Part shown: piece after piece, positions 1 through 7,344 of the stretch
How the letters are laid out: every line of letters begins with the position of its first letter
Position numbering within the stretch: the first letter of the stretch is position 1
Origin: PGZG01 sp046292765
Lineage (GTDB): Bacteria > Pseudomonadota > Gammaproteobacteria > Pseudomonadales > Alcanivoracaceae
Direction of reading: 5' to 3'
DNA: 64,000 nucleotides
Assembly: GCA_046292765.1 (NCBI GenBank)
Contig: JBKBQA010000003.1
Coordinates: 62,001-126,000, forward strand
The notes under the pieces: model-generated
What the model was told of the DNA's origin: nothing
What the model saw: the letters and a program-made list of their open reading frames with translations, nothing else
The model's database searches: none
Position numbers and translations under genes: made by a program

Positions 1-28
1 AACAAGAAACCGGAGACGGGAAGGGATC

Positions 29-1129
29 ATGAAATTCAGCATCAATCGTGAACAGTTGCTCAAGCCGCTGCAGCAAGTAGCGTCGGTGGTCGAACGCCGG
101 CAGACGCTGCCGGTCCTGTCCAATGTGCTGCTTGAGGTCTCCGGAGACAAGTTATCCATGACCGGAACGGATCTGGAGCTGGAGCTGGTGGCCAGACTGG
201 AGATCGCTGGCGAGATCCGCGACGGTGAAACCACCGTACCGGCCCGCAAGCTGGTGGATATCTGCAAGAGCCTGCCTGCGGAAGCGGATATCCGCTTTGA
301 GATTGATGGTGAGCGACTGTTGATCCGGTCCGGTCGGAGTCGCTTTACCCTCGCGACCTTGCCGGCCAGCGAGTTCCCGAACCTTGAAGAGAAGACCGAG
401 GGGTCGGCTTTCGCCATTGCCCCTGGCGCCTTGCGTCAGTTGATCGATCGCACTGCTTTTTCCATGGCCCAGCAGGATGTCCGTTATTACCTGAATGGCA
501 TGCTGTTTGAGCTTCGCCCGGGCCGCTTGCGTACGGTGGCCACCGATGGCCACCGTTTGGCCATGTGTGATGCAGAGCTGGAAGCGGTCCGTGATCAGGC
601 TCAGGTTATCCTGCCGCGCAAAGGCGTCATGGAGCTGGCTCGTTTGCTTGGTGATGCTGCCGGTGAAGTGGAAGTGATTGTTGGCAAGAACCATGTCCGT
701 GTGGTGGCTGGCGAGATTACCTTCACCTCGAAGTTGGTTGATGGCAAGTTTCCTGAATATGACCGGGTGATTCCGAAGAAATGTGATCGGCTGGTCAATG
801 CCGATCGGGAAACCTTGAAGCAGGCATTGGGCCGGGTAGCGATTCTGTCGAACGAGAAATATCGCGGTATCCGGGTGCAGTTGGCTGACGGCAGCCTTCG
901 TATTCAAGCCAACAACCCTGAGCAGGAAGAGGCGGAAGAAGAAGTGTCCGTGGATTACACCGGTGCGACCCTGGAGATTGGCTTCAACGTCAGCTACCTG
1001 CTGGAGGTGCTGAACTCCATGCACGGTGACGCCGTGGAACTACAGTTGGGCGACAGCAACAGCTCGGCACTGGTGGCGGATCCGTCCGCCCGTCAGGCCC
1101 TTTATGTTGTTATGCCGATGCGTCTCTGA
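29..1129 (+). CDS. dnaN: DNA polymerase III beta sliding clamp
   Basis: The 366-residue product is the ring-shaped clamp that tethers DNA polymerase III to the template and recruits other replication and repair factors in the cytoplasm. The N-terminus MKFSINREQLLKPLQ and the C-terminus ending VVMPMRL are diagnostic for DnaN, and the length equals the usual 366-367 residues. The ATG follows a purine-rich ribosome site, GGGAAGGG, at a normal distance. recF follows after 50 bases and gyrB after that, the classic order next to dnaA at the origin, so dnaA is expected just left of the window. Recognition is near certain. Confidence 0.98.
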   Translation: MKFSINREQLLKPLQQVASVVERRQTLPVLSNVLLEVSGDKLSMTGTDLELELVARLEIAGEIRDGETTVPARKLVDICKSLPAEADIRFEIDGERLLIRSGRSRFTLATLPASEFPNLEEKTEGSAFAIAPGALRQLIDRTAFSMAQQDVRYYLNGMLFELRPGRLRTVATDGHRLAMCDAELEAVRDQAQVILPRKGVMELARLLGDAAGEVEVIVGKNHVRVVAGEITFTSKLVDGKFPEYDRVIPKKCDRLVNADRETLKQALGRVAILSNEKYRGIRVQLADGSLRIQANNPEQEEAEEEVSVDYTGATLEIGFNVSYLLEVLNSMHGDAVELQLGDSNSSALVADPSARQALYVVMPMRL

Positions 1130-1179
1130 TTAATCTCCCAGCGGGCAGACCAGCGGGTCTGCCCCGCCCTCCTCTGCTG

Positions 1180-2268
1180 ATGCTCCAGCGCTTCCACCTC
1201 ACCCGGTTCCGCAACTATCACGATCAGATTTTCGTGCCGGACTCGGCTGTCACGGTCGTCACCGGTGAGAATGGTTCTGGCAAGACCAGCCTGCTTGAAG
1301 CCATTTACCTGCTGGGAGCAGGGCGCAGTTTCCGTACCTCGCGGCTGGCCAGCCTGGTGATGGCAGAGCAGGAGGACTTCACCCTCTTTGCTGAACTGGC
1401 ATCAGAGCTGGGCATTCGGAGGGTTGGTGTCCGCCGCGACCGGCAGGCGTTACTCGATGCCAGGCTCGACGGCGAACGGGTTTCCGGGCTCAGTGATATC
1501 GCCCGGCTGTTCCCGGTACAGGTGCTTCATCCCGGCACCGTGGAGCTTGTGGAGGGCGGTTCTTCCGCCAGACGCCGTTATCTGGACTGGGCCATGTTCC
1601 ACGTGGAACATGAATTCGTTGAGGAATGGCGGCGGCTCCGCGTTGCCGTGGAGCAGCGTAACCGCTTGCTGAAGAAGCCGGCTGTCAAGCTCAGGGAACT
1701 GGTAGTTTGGGACCGGCAGGTTGCCGAGAGTTCTGCTAGAATCGACGGCTTGCGCAGGCAACACCTGCCCCTGCTGGCAACGCTGTTTCAGGAGGAGCTG
1801 GCCTCCTTCTCTGGTTCGGTGCCCATGGTGAGCCTGGGGCTTCATTCCGGCTGGGCAGCGGGTGAAGACATTGCCGAGGTGCTAGCAGCAACGCTCGAAC
1901 AGGATGTGCGTCGTGGCTTTACCGGTAAGGGCGCGCACCGTGCGGATCTGTTGCTTGGCGCCGAAGAAGGTTCCGTGCGTGAGGTGTTTAGCCGGGGCCA
2001 GCAGAAGATTGTCGCCTACGCCCTGATCATGGCCCAGGTACGTTTGATCAGGGAGTTGGCCGGACGAGATTGCCTGATGTTGGTCGATGATCTGACCTCA
2101 GAGCTGGATAGGGAAAACGCGGACAGGGTAATGAGCGCCGTCATCAGGGTCAGCAGGCAGGTCATTGTCACCTCTCTGGACCCGGCGCTGGCGCCAGTTG
2201 GCAAGAATACGGACTACACAGTGTTCCACGTGGAACATGGCGCCCTGAAGAAGGTGCCCCAAGAATAA
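1180..2268 (+). CDS. recF: DNA replication and repair protein RecF
   Basis: RecF is an SMC-like ABC ATPase that helps load RecA at single-strand gaps through the RecFOR pathway. The 362-residue protein has a Walker A motif GENGSGKTS near residue 30, an ABC signature-like SRGQQK around residue 270 and a Walker B LMLVDD around residue 305. The length is normal for the family. The ATG has no good Shine-Dalgarno sequence, so translation may be coupled to dnaN. The gene carries two perfect parS palindromes that are both read in the same frame as Phe-His-Val-Glu-His, one near residue 141 and one near residue 350. The second lies in the weakly conserved C-terminal tail, where extra sequence is easily tolerated. 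Confidence 0.96.
   Translation: MLQRFHLTRFRNYHDQIFVPDSAVTVVTGENGSGKTSLLEAIYLLGAGRSFRTSRLASLVMAEQEDFTLFAELASELGIRRVGVRRDRQALLDARLDGERVSGLSDIARLFPVQVLHPGTVELVEGGSSARRRYLDWAMFHVEHEFVEEWRRLRVAVEQRNRLLKKPAVKLRELVVWDRQVAESSARIDGLRRQHLPLLATLFQEELASFSGSVPMVSLGLHSGWAAGEDIAEVLAATLEQDVRRGFTGKGAHRADLLLGAEEGSVREVFSRGQQKIVAYALIMAQVRLIRELAGRDCLMLVDDLTSELDRENADRVMSAVIRVSRQVIVTSLDPALAPVGKNTDYTVFHVEHGALKKVPQE
1595..1610. promoter_or_regulatory. parS site 1 (ParB-binding centromere), inside recF
   Basis: TGTTCCACGTGGAACA is a perfect 16-base palindrome and fits the bacterial parS consensus TGTTNCACGTGNAACA. The symmetry extends to 20 bases (1593-1612). ParB nucleates on such sites near the origin and directs chromosome segregation with ParA and SMC. 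The position beside dnaN and gyrB is where parS clusters are expected. Confidence 0.9.
2222..2237. promoter_or_regulatory. parS site 2 (ParB-binding centromere), inside recF 3' end
   Basis: This is a second exact copy of TGTTCCACGTGGAACA, 627 bases after the first and 31 bases before the recF stop codon. It is read in the same codon phase as the first copy (Phe-His-Val-Glu-His). Two identical perfect sites within one gene next to the origin make chance unlikely. Confidence 0.9.
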
Positions 2269-2324
2269 GCGACTCCGACCACCTACAGCGCCGGAGCCAT
2301 TTGATAGCAGGTAAGGGAAACTCC

Positions 2325-4742
2325 ATGACAGAGCAGACTAGCTACGACTCCTCCAGTATCAAGGTCCTGAAAGGGCTGGACGCGGTGCGAAAGCGCCCTG
2401 GCATGTACATTGGTGATACCGATGACGGCACGGGTCTGCACCACATGGTATTCGAGGTGGTGGATAACTCCATCGACGAGGCGCTGGCCGGCTTTTGCTC
2501 TGAGATCAATGTCATTATCCATCCGGACGAAAGTGTCACCGTTACTGATAACGGCAGGGGTATTCCCACCGATTTACACTCCGAGGAGGGTGTATCGGCT
2601 GCCGAAGTAATTATGACGGTGCTACACGCCGGCGGTAAGTTTGACGACAACACTTATAAGGTATCCGGTGGTCTGCATGGTGTCGGTATATCAGTGGTCA
2701 ACGCCCTGTCGGAAGAGCTCAAGCTGACGATTCGCAGGGCTGGCAAGGTCCATGAGCAGATCTACCGTCACGGTGTTCCAGACGCGCCTCTGGCAGTGGT
2801 GGGAGAAACTCAGGGCACCGGCACCGCAATCCGCTTCCGCCCCTCCCCGGGAACCTTTACCAACATCGAGTTTCACTACGACATCCTCGCCAAGCGCCTG
2901 CGGGAGCTGTCGTTCCTCAATTCCGGCGTCCGTATTCACTTGAAGGACGAGCGTAGTGGGCACGAAGACCTGTTTGAGTTCGAGGGTGGCTTGTCGGCCT
3001 TTGTTACCTACCTGAATGGCAACAAGACGCCGCTCAACAAGGTGTTCCACTTCCAGTTCGACCGCGAAGACGGCATCGGTGTGGAAGTGGCACTGCAGTG
3101 GAACGACTCCTACAACGAACACCTCCTCTGTTTCACCAACAACATTCCGCAGCGTGACGGCGGTACCCATCTGGCCGGTTTCCGCGCCGCCCTGACCCGG
3201 ACTCTGAACAGCTATATGGAAGCGGAGGGTTTCCTGAAGAAGGAAAAGGTTGCCACCACCGGTGATGATGCCCGTGAAGGCCTGACCGCAGTGATTTCGG
3301 TGAAAGTGCCAGACCCCAAGTTCTCCAGCCAGACCAAAGACAAGCTGGTGTCGTCGGAAGTGAAGCCGGCGGTGGAATCGACCATGGCCGATCTGTTCAG
3401 TGATTACCTGCTGGAAAACCCGGCTGAGGCCAAGCAGATCGTCCAGAAGATCATTGATGCCGCCCGCGCCCGCGATGCCGCCCGTCGTGCCCGAGAGATG
3501 ACCCGCCGCAAGGGTGCACTGGATATCGCCGGCCTGCCCGGCAAACTGGCGGATTGCCAAGAGAAAGACCCGGCGCTATCCGAACTCTATATTGTCGAGG
3601 GTGACTCGGCGGGCGGTTCTGCCAAGCAGGGCCGTAACCGCAAGAACCAGGCGATCCTGCCACTGAAAGGCAAGATCCTTAACGTCGAAAAGGCTCGCTT
3701 CGACAAGATGCTGTCTTCTGCCGAGGTCGGCACCCTGATCACCGCTCTCGGCTGCGGTATCGGCCGCGACGAGTACAACATCGCCAAGCTGCGCTACCAC
3801 CGCATCATCATCATGACTGACGCTGACGTCGACGGCTCCCACATCCGTACCCTGCTGCTGACCTTCTTCTTCCGTCAGTTGCCAGAATTGATCGAGCGCG
3901 GTTACATCTATATCGCCCAGCCACCGCTGTACAAGGTCAAAAAGGGCAAGCAGGAAACCTATATCAAGGATGACCCGGCGTTGGAGGAATACCTCACCTC
4001 CATCGCACTGGAGAATGCTGCTCTGAACCCTGGCGACGGCGCTCCGCCAATCACCGGGGAGCGTCTCGAAGCCCTGATCAATGAATACCGAAGCGTGATG
4101 AAGATCGTTGATCGCCAGTCGCGGGTATTCCCGGCCACGGTGCTCGAGCAGCTGATCTACCTGCCGACCCTGAGCGAAGACAAGCTCGGTGATCAGGCCT
4201 TTATGGCCGATTGGTGCCAGCGCCTCGATGCCATGGCCAACGAAGCGGCCGATGATATTCACCGCTACGAAGTGGCAGCCGTAAAGGATCCCGAGCGGGA
4301 ATGGTATCTGCCAAGTGTGCGAGCGCTCGCTCACGGCGTGCACCGCGACTACCGGATCAGCGTCGACTTTATCGCCTCACCGGACTACCTGAAGATCAAA
4401 ACCCTCGGTGAGAAGCTGGAAGGCCTGCTGGCCGCCGACGCCACCGTGCAGCGTAACGAGACCCGCAAGCCGGTAGCCGCCTTTGACGAGGTGCTGGAGT
4501 GGCTCATGGCCCAGGCTCGCAAAGGCACCGGCATTCAGCGCTACAAGGGCTTGGGCGAGATGAACCCGGAGCAGCTGTGGGAAACCACCATGGACCCGGA
4601 AGTGCGTCGCATGCTCAAGGTCACCATCGAGGATGCCATCGCCGCAGACCAGATCTTCACCTGCCTGATGGGTGACGATGTCGAGCCGCGTCGTCACTTT
4701 ATCGAGACCAATGCGTTGTATGTTTCGAACCTGGATATCTGA
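2325..4742 (+). CDS. gyrB: DNA gyrase subunit B
   Basis: GyrB is the ATPase subunit of DNA gyrase, which introduces negative supercoils. The 805-residue protein starts MTEQTSYDSSS. It shows the GHKL ATP-binding region (DNSIDEALAG, then NGRGIP), the transducer domain and the TOPRIM segment with EGDSAGGSAKQGR and the acidic DADVDGSH. The C-terminus ends ALYVSNLDI as in other GyrB proteins. The ATG at 2325 follows GTAAGGGA; an upstream in-frame TTG at 2301 would add only eight unsupported residues. The family length in Pseudomonas-type bacteria is about 806. A rho-independent terminator follows 15 bases after the stop. Confidence 0.98.
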   Translation: MTEQTSYDSSSIKVLKGLDAVRKRPGMYIGDTDDGTGLHHMVFEVVDNSIDEALAGFCSEINVIIHPDESVTVTDNGRGIPTDLHSEEGVSAAEVIMTVLHAGGKFDDNTYKVSGGLHGVGISVVNALSEELKLTIRRAGKVHEQIYRHGVPDAPLAVVGETQGTGTAIRFRPSPGTFTNIEFHYDILAKRLRELSFLNSGVRIHLKDERSGHEDLFEFEGGLSAFVTYLNGNKTPLNKVFHFQFDREDGIGVEVALQWNDSYNEHLLCFTNNIPQRDGGTHLAGFRAALTRTLNSYMEAEGFLKKEKVATTGDDAREGLTAVISVKVPDPKFSSQTKDKLVSSEVKPAVESTMADLFSDYLLENPAEAKQIVQKIIDAARARDAARRAREMTRRKGALDIAGLPGKLADCQEKDPALSELYIVEGDSAGGSAKQGRNRKNQAILPLKGKILNVEKARFDKMLSSAEVGTLITALGCGIGRDEYNIAKLRYHRIIIMTDADVDGSHIRTLLLTFFFRQLPELIERGYIYIAQPPLYKVKKGKQETYIKDDPALEEYLTSIALENAALNPGDGAPPITGERLEALINEYRSVMKIVDRQSRVFPATVLEQLIYLPTLSEDKLGDQAFMADWCQRLDAMANEAADDIHRYEVAAVKDPEREWYLPSVRALAHGVHRDYRISVDFIASPDYLKIKTLGEKLEGLLAADATVQRNETRKPVAAFDEVLEWLMAQARKGTGIQRYKGLGEMNPEQLWETTMDPEVRRMLKVTIEDAIAADQIFTCLMGDDVEPRRHFIETNALYVSNLDI

Positions 4743-4757
4743 AGAAGCGACAGAAGC

Positions 4758-4786
4758 AGAAAGCCGGCGCAATGCCGGCTTTCTTT
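4758..4786 (+). terminator. rho-independent terminator of gyrB
   Basis: A perfect 11-base stem, AGAAAGCCGGC (4758-4768) with GCCGGCTTTCT (4774-4784), closes on a five-base loop GCAAT. It lies 15 bases after the gyrB stop and continues into a T-rich tail (TTCTTTA). It ends the dnaN-recF-gyrB transcript. Confidence 0.85.
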
Positions 4787-4804
4787 ACTGTACCTGCTGC
4801 GATG

Positions 4805-4856
4805 ATGAGAGAAGGTTCTCAAGGGGCGTGTCGTTAAAGAAACGTACTTCGTCCTG
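4805..4856 (-). pseudogene. possible remnant of a plsC 5' end
   Basis: Read on the minus strand, this stretch matches the first codons of the intact plsC gene at 7236-7285. The closest part reads KYVSLT after an ACG in place of the ATG, and 21 of the 25 bases in 4832-4856 are identical to plsC. The wider 49 bases align without gaps at about 36 matches. It starts two bases beyond the hipA stop codon. It may be a leftover of a duplicated or displaced plsC start that marks the edge of the hipBA insertion. The match is short, so this is tentative. Confidence 0.4.
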
Positions 4857-4857
4857 A

Positions 4858-6108
4858 TCAGGTAATCAGAGCTATGCCACCTTCAATGTGGCGAATAAGA
4901 AATGTTTGCTCGTCACATGTATCAAGCCCGTTCACGTTGTGAAGCACCTTTGTACAGAACTGCTCAAGCAACGTGTCCGCGGCATCCGGATTGATGCCGA
5001 ACCGAGACGCGTTCGACGTGATTGCCGCACGGGAAACCTTGCGCGTTCCGGCGGTAACTTCTATCGCCTGGTGATCACTGCGCTCATTTGGATTGGGGAC
5101 GATGTCGAACGCGGGAGACAGGCGCCAACGCTTCTCTTCTTGCACATAGATGGCGGCGTGATTGCGTGGATGGTCATCGTCGTTGCCGACCAGAATATTG
5201 AAAATCATTCGGTACCAGAGTTCACGCAGGTCTTCTTCCGGGCAGCCGATTCGCCTGAGTGCGTCGGCCAGTCGCAGGTAGCTCGGTGCGCGCCGGTTGG
5301 TACCGGTCGCAGGGTATTCGGCTTCCATCAGAGTGGCGCCGCTGACGGCCATAATGCGCTGTTCGCCATCGCGGTCGAAGCGGTCTATCAGAACGACACT
5401 CCATTTTCGTTCTGCTCCGGGACCTGATCCCTGATGTTCGGTGCGGGCCACACGTAACCCGACTCTGGCACCAAGCTGCATGGTCAGATATTCGAGTTTT
5501 GGTACATCCATGGAATCACCGCGATCCAGCGGTTTGGCAATCAGCCAGCGCTGATTATCGCGTAGCGTGACCTTTGGCCGGGCGCCGCCGATGCTGGATC
5601 GGTCGAGAAGCTGTTTGCGCAAACGGGAATTTCTGGCGGGTTCGAAGCGCTGAAGAAGATCAATCTCTTCCAGCAAATCTTCCAGGGAAGACAGCGAGGG
5701 TGTGCGGGTATGGGCGACGGATGGCTTCTTGCTGGTGCCCAGACACAAGGCTCCCCAGCGGTCGCTATTGGAAGCAAGCAGAGCAATGTCGAAGTCGCTG
5801 GTTCTGTCGGTTGCCTTTCCTTCCCTGATTAACAGGTGTTTGCCCCAGCCGTCAGGAGAAGCGTCACGCACAACGTCGATCAGGCCGCCATAACGTTGAG
5901 CCAGATAAGTCGAGGCATCAAGCCGGGAGAGGCCGATCGGATCGATGGGTAATGCCCGATCGTTCTCAAGATAGGTTGCCGAGTAGGTGAACCTGCCCTG
6001 CTGGCTTTGCTGATCCGGGGCAATGGCGCCGACAGTTATCCAGTCGCCGGGTGATCTGGCGGAGCCAGGCAGCTGCAGGTAAACCCAGGCCCGGGGTTTG
6101 TCATTCAT
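4858..6108 (-). CDS. hipA: HipA-family serine/threonine kinase toxin
   Basis: HipA toxins phosphorylate cytoplasmic targets, classically glutamyl-tRNA synthetase, and cause growth arrest or persistence. The 416-residue protein contains the SPDGWGKHLL segment near residue 84, the glycine-rich ATP or autophosphorylation loop SSIGGARPK at 171-179, the catalytic stretch GNDDDHPRN at 308-316 and the metal-binding AFDIVP around 333. All key kinase elements look intact. The ATG at 6108 overlaps the end of the hipB-like gene by eight bases, so the two are translationally coupled. An upstream in-frame start would add 16 unsupported residues. The target and activity of this homologue are not known; the E. 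coli protein is 440 residues. Confidence 0.9.
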   Translation of the reverse strand: MNDKPRAWVYLQLPGSARSPGDWITVGAIAPDQQSQQGRFTYSATYLENDRALPIDPIGLSRLDASTYLAQRYGGLIDVVRDASPDGWGKHLLIREGKATDRTSDFDIALLASNSDRWGALCLGTSKKPSVAHTRTPSLSSLEDLLEEIDLLQRFEPARNSRLRKQLLDRSSIGGARPKVTLRDNQRWLIAKPLDRGDSMDVPKLEYLTMQLGARVGLRVARTEHQGSGPGAERKWSVVLIDRFDRDGEQRIMAVSGATLMEAEYPATGTNRRAPSYLRLADALRRIGCPEEDLRELWYRMIFNILVGNDDDHPRNHAAIYVQEEKRWRLSPAFDIVPNPNERSDHQAIEVTAGTRKVSRAAITSNASRFGINPDAADTLLEQFCTKVLHNVNGLDTCDEQTFLIRHIEGGIALIT

Positions 6109-6424
6109 GATCGTCTTCCTTGCGATGCCGGACGCGGCGGCGGCGAGCGCTGTCACTCAGGCGCAACGACTCCGGCACCGGTGGTACCAGCCTGTCCAGC
6201 AGGCCGAGCGTCCAGAGTGCTGCCAGAAAAGAGCCGGTTTGCACGGTGCCGTCGCCAGATTCGATCCGGCTCAGCGTTTGCACACTGACATCCAGCCGCC
6301 GTGAAAACTCGCGCACGGTGAGTTGCTGCTGCATGCGCTGGGCACGGATAGCACTCCCCCAGTCGCTGAGCTGGTCAACGACATCCAGAGGCAGGGTGTT
6401 CTGGTCGAGTCTTTTACGAGGCAT
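6101..6424 (-). CDS. hipB: HipB-like XRE-family antitoxin/repressor
   Basis: This 107-residue protein has a Cro/C1-type helix-turn-helix (about residues 21-75; LTVREFSRRLDVSVQTLSRIE region) and a basic tail rich in arginine. It lies directly upstream of and overlaps hipA, the standard antitoxin-toxin order. HipB proteins neutralise HipA and repress their own operon. The start codon is embedded in one arm of a 20-base inverted repeat, which fits autorepression. The operator does not match the E. coli TATCC-N8-GGATA motif. Confidence 0.88.
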   Translation of the reverse strand: MPRKRLDQNTLPLDVVDQLSDWGSAIRAQRMQQQLTVREFSRRLDVSVQTLSRIESGDGTVQTGSFLAALWTLGLLDRLVPPVPESLRLSDSARRRRVRHRKEDDHE

Positions 6425-6479
6425 TTGTACTGATAGACCATGTATTAACTTGGTTAAAGCATGGCCTATCAGTACAAAT
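6423..6479. promoter_or_regulatory. long inverted-repeat operator of hipBA
   Basis: Left arm 6423-6442 and right arm 6460-6479 are 20 bases each, match at 19 of 20 positions as inverted repeats and are separated by 17 bases. The conserved arm begins ATTTGTACTGATAG. The left arm covers the hipB start codon, so a dimer or tetramer bound here would block both transcription and translation initiation. Assignment to HipB is inferred from position. Confidence 0.7.
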
Positions 6480-6514
6480 ATGGCAAGCGGGCTGGCCGTC
6501 GCCGGTACACGGCG

Positions 6515-7285
6515 TTAATCAGGAGTGATCAGCCGGCCGGGATAATGCCGCACGATCCACTCACGCACTTCACTTTTGACCTGATCGGTGGACTTCCCAG
6601 TGACAGCTATCGGCTTGCCAATCACCACCCGGACGGTGCCGGGAAAGCGCTTGATCGAACGCGCTGGCCAGCAATCCCCGGAATTGTGCACAACTGGCAG
6701 CACCGGCACGCCGGCATATACGGCAAGTGAGGCGCCGCCGCCATTGAAGCGCCCGAGCGTGCCGGGTGGCTGACGGGTTCCCTCGGGATAGATCACTACG
6801 CTGATGCCGGCATCGAGTCGCTGCTTGCCGACCCGTTGAATGGTCTTGATGGCCTGGGTACCTTTGCTCCGGTCGATCGCAATCGGCTTGAGCAACGCCA
6901 GTGCCCAACCGAAGAACGGCACCCACAGCAGTTCGCGTTTGAGGATGGTGGTCTGCGGAGCAATCAGCAGCTGCAGGTAAAAGGTTTCCCACTGGCTCTG
7001 GTGGTTGGCCATCACCACCACGGCCTGATCACGGGGAATATTTTCCAGCCCCTCCACTTCTACCCGGACGCCGTTCAGATGTCGCAGCAGCCAGAGGGTG
7101 GCGTGGGTCCAGTGGTTGACGAAGCGGAAGCGTTGCTCGAATGATTGGAACGGCGCGGCCAGCAGGCAGAGCAGGCTGTGGACGATGCCCATCAGGTTAT
7201 AGAGCACGAAGAACAGCACGCTGCGTACTGCGAGGGAAAGAGAGAGTTTTTTCGAGGAGCTTTCCGTTAAAGACACATACTTCAT
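6515..7285 (-). CDS. plsC: 1-acyl-sn-glycerol-3-phosphate acyltransferase
   Basis: The enzyme adds a fatty acyl chain to lysophosphatidic acid to make phosphatidic acid at the inner membrane. The 256-residue protein has a hydrophobic N-terminal segment (about residues 18-42), the catalytic block NHQSQWE in the NHx4D/E position, a hydrophobic VPFFGWAL stretch and the substrate-binding YPEGTR. The acidic residue of the NHx4 motif is Glu instead of the common Asp, which occurs in one subgroup. In Pseudomonas a homologue sits between gyrB and glyS, as here. The 28-base palindrome just upstream lies between it and glyS. Confidence 0.92.
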   Translation of the reverse strand: MKYVSLTESSSKKLSLSLAVRSVLFFVLYNLMGIVHSLLCLLAAPFQSFEQRFRFVNHWTHATLWLLRHLNGVRVEVEGLENIPRDQAVVVMANHQSQWETFYLQLLIAPQTTILKRELLWVPFFGWALALLKPIAIDRSKGTQAIKTIQRVGKQRLDAGISVVIYPEGTRQPPGTLGRFNGGGASLAVYAGVPVLPVVHNSGDCWPARSIKRFPGTVRVVIGKPIAVTGKSTDQVKSEVREWIVRHYPGRLITPD

Positions 7286-7300
7286 CCCGTGGCACCCATT

Positions 7301-7328
7301 GTAGGAGCGGCCGATCGGCCGCTCCTAC
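7301..7328. repeat. 28-bp perfect palindrome, REP-like
   Basis: The two arms GTAGGAGCGGCCGA and TCGGCCGCTCCTAC meet with no spacer. It lies 16 bases after the glyS stop (minus strand) and 15 bases before the plsC start. The GTAGGAGCGGC opening resembles dispersed REP elements of pseudomonads and xanthomonads. It has no T-run, so it may act as a 3'-end stabiliser more than as an intrinsic terminator. Confidence 0.6.
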
Positions 7329-7344
7329 GATTAATGCGACCTGC

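Noticed and set aside
152..1024. Long minus-strand open frame opposite dnaN
   Set aside because: It is a shadow of dnaN: no ribosome site and no recognisable protein family.
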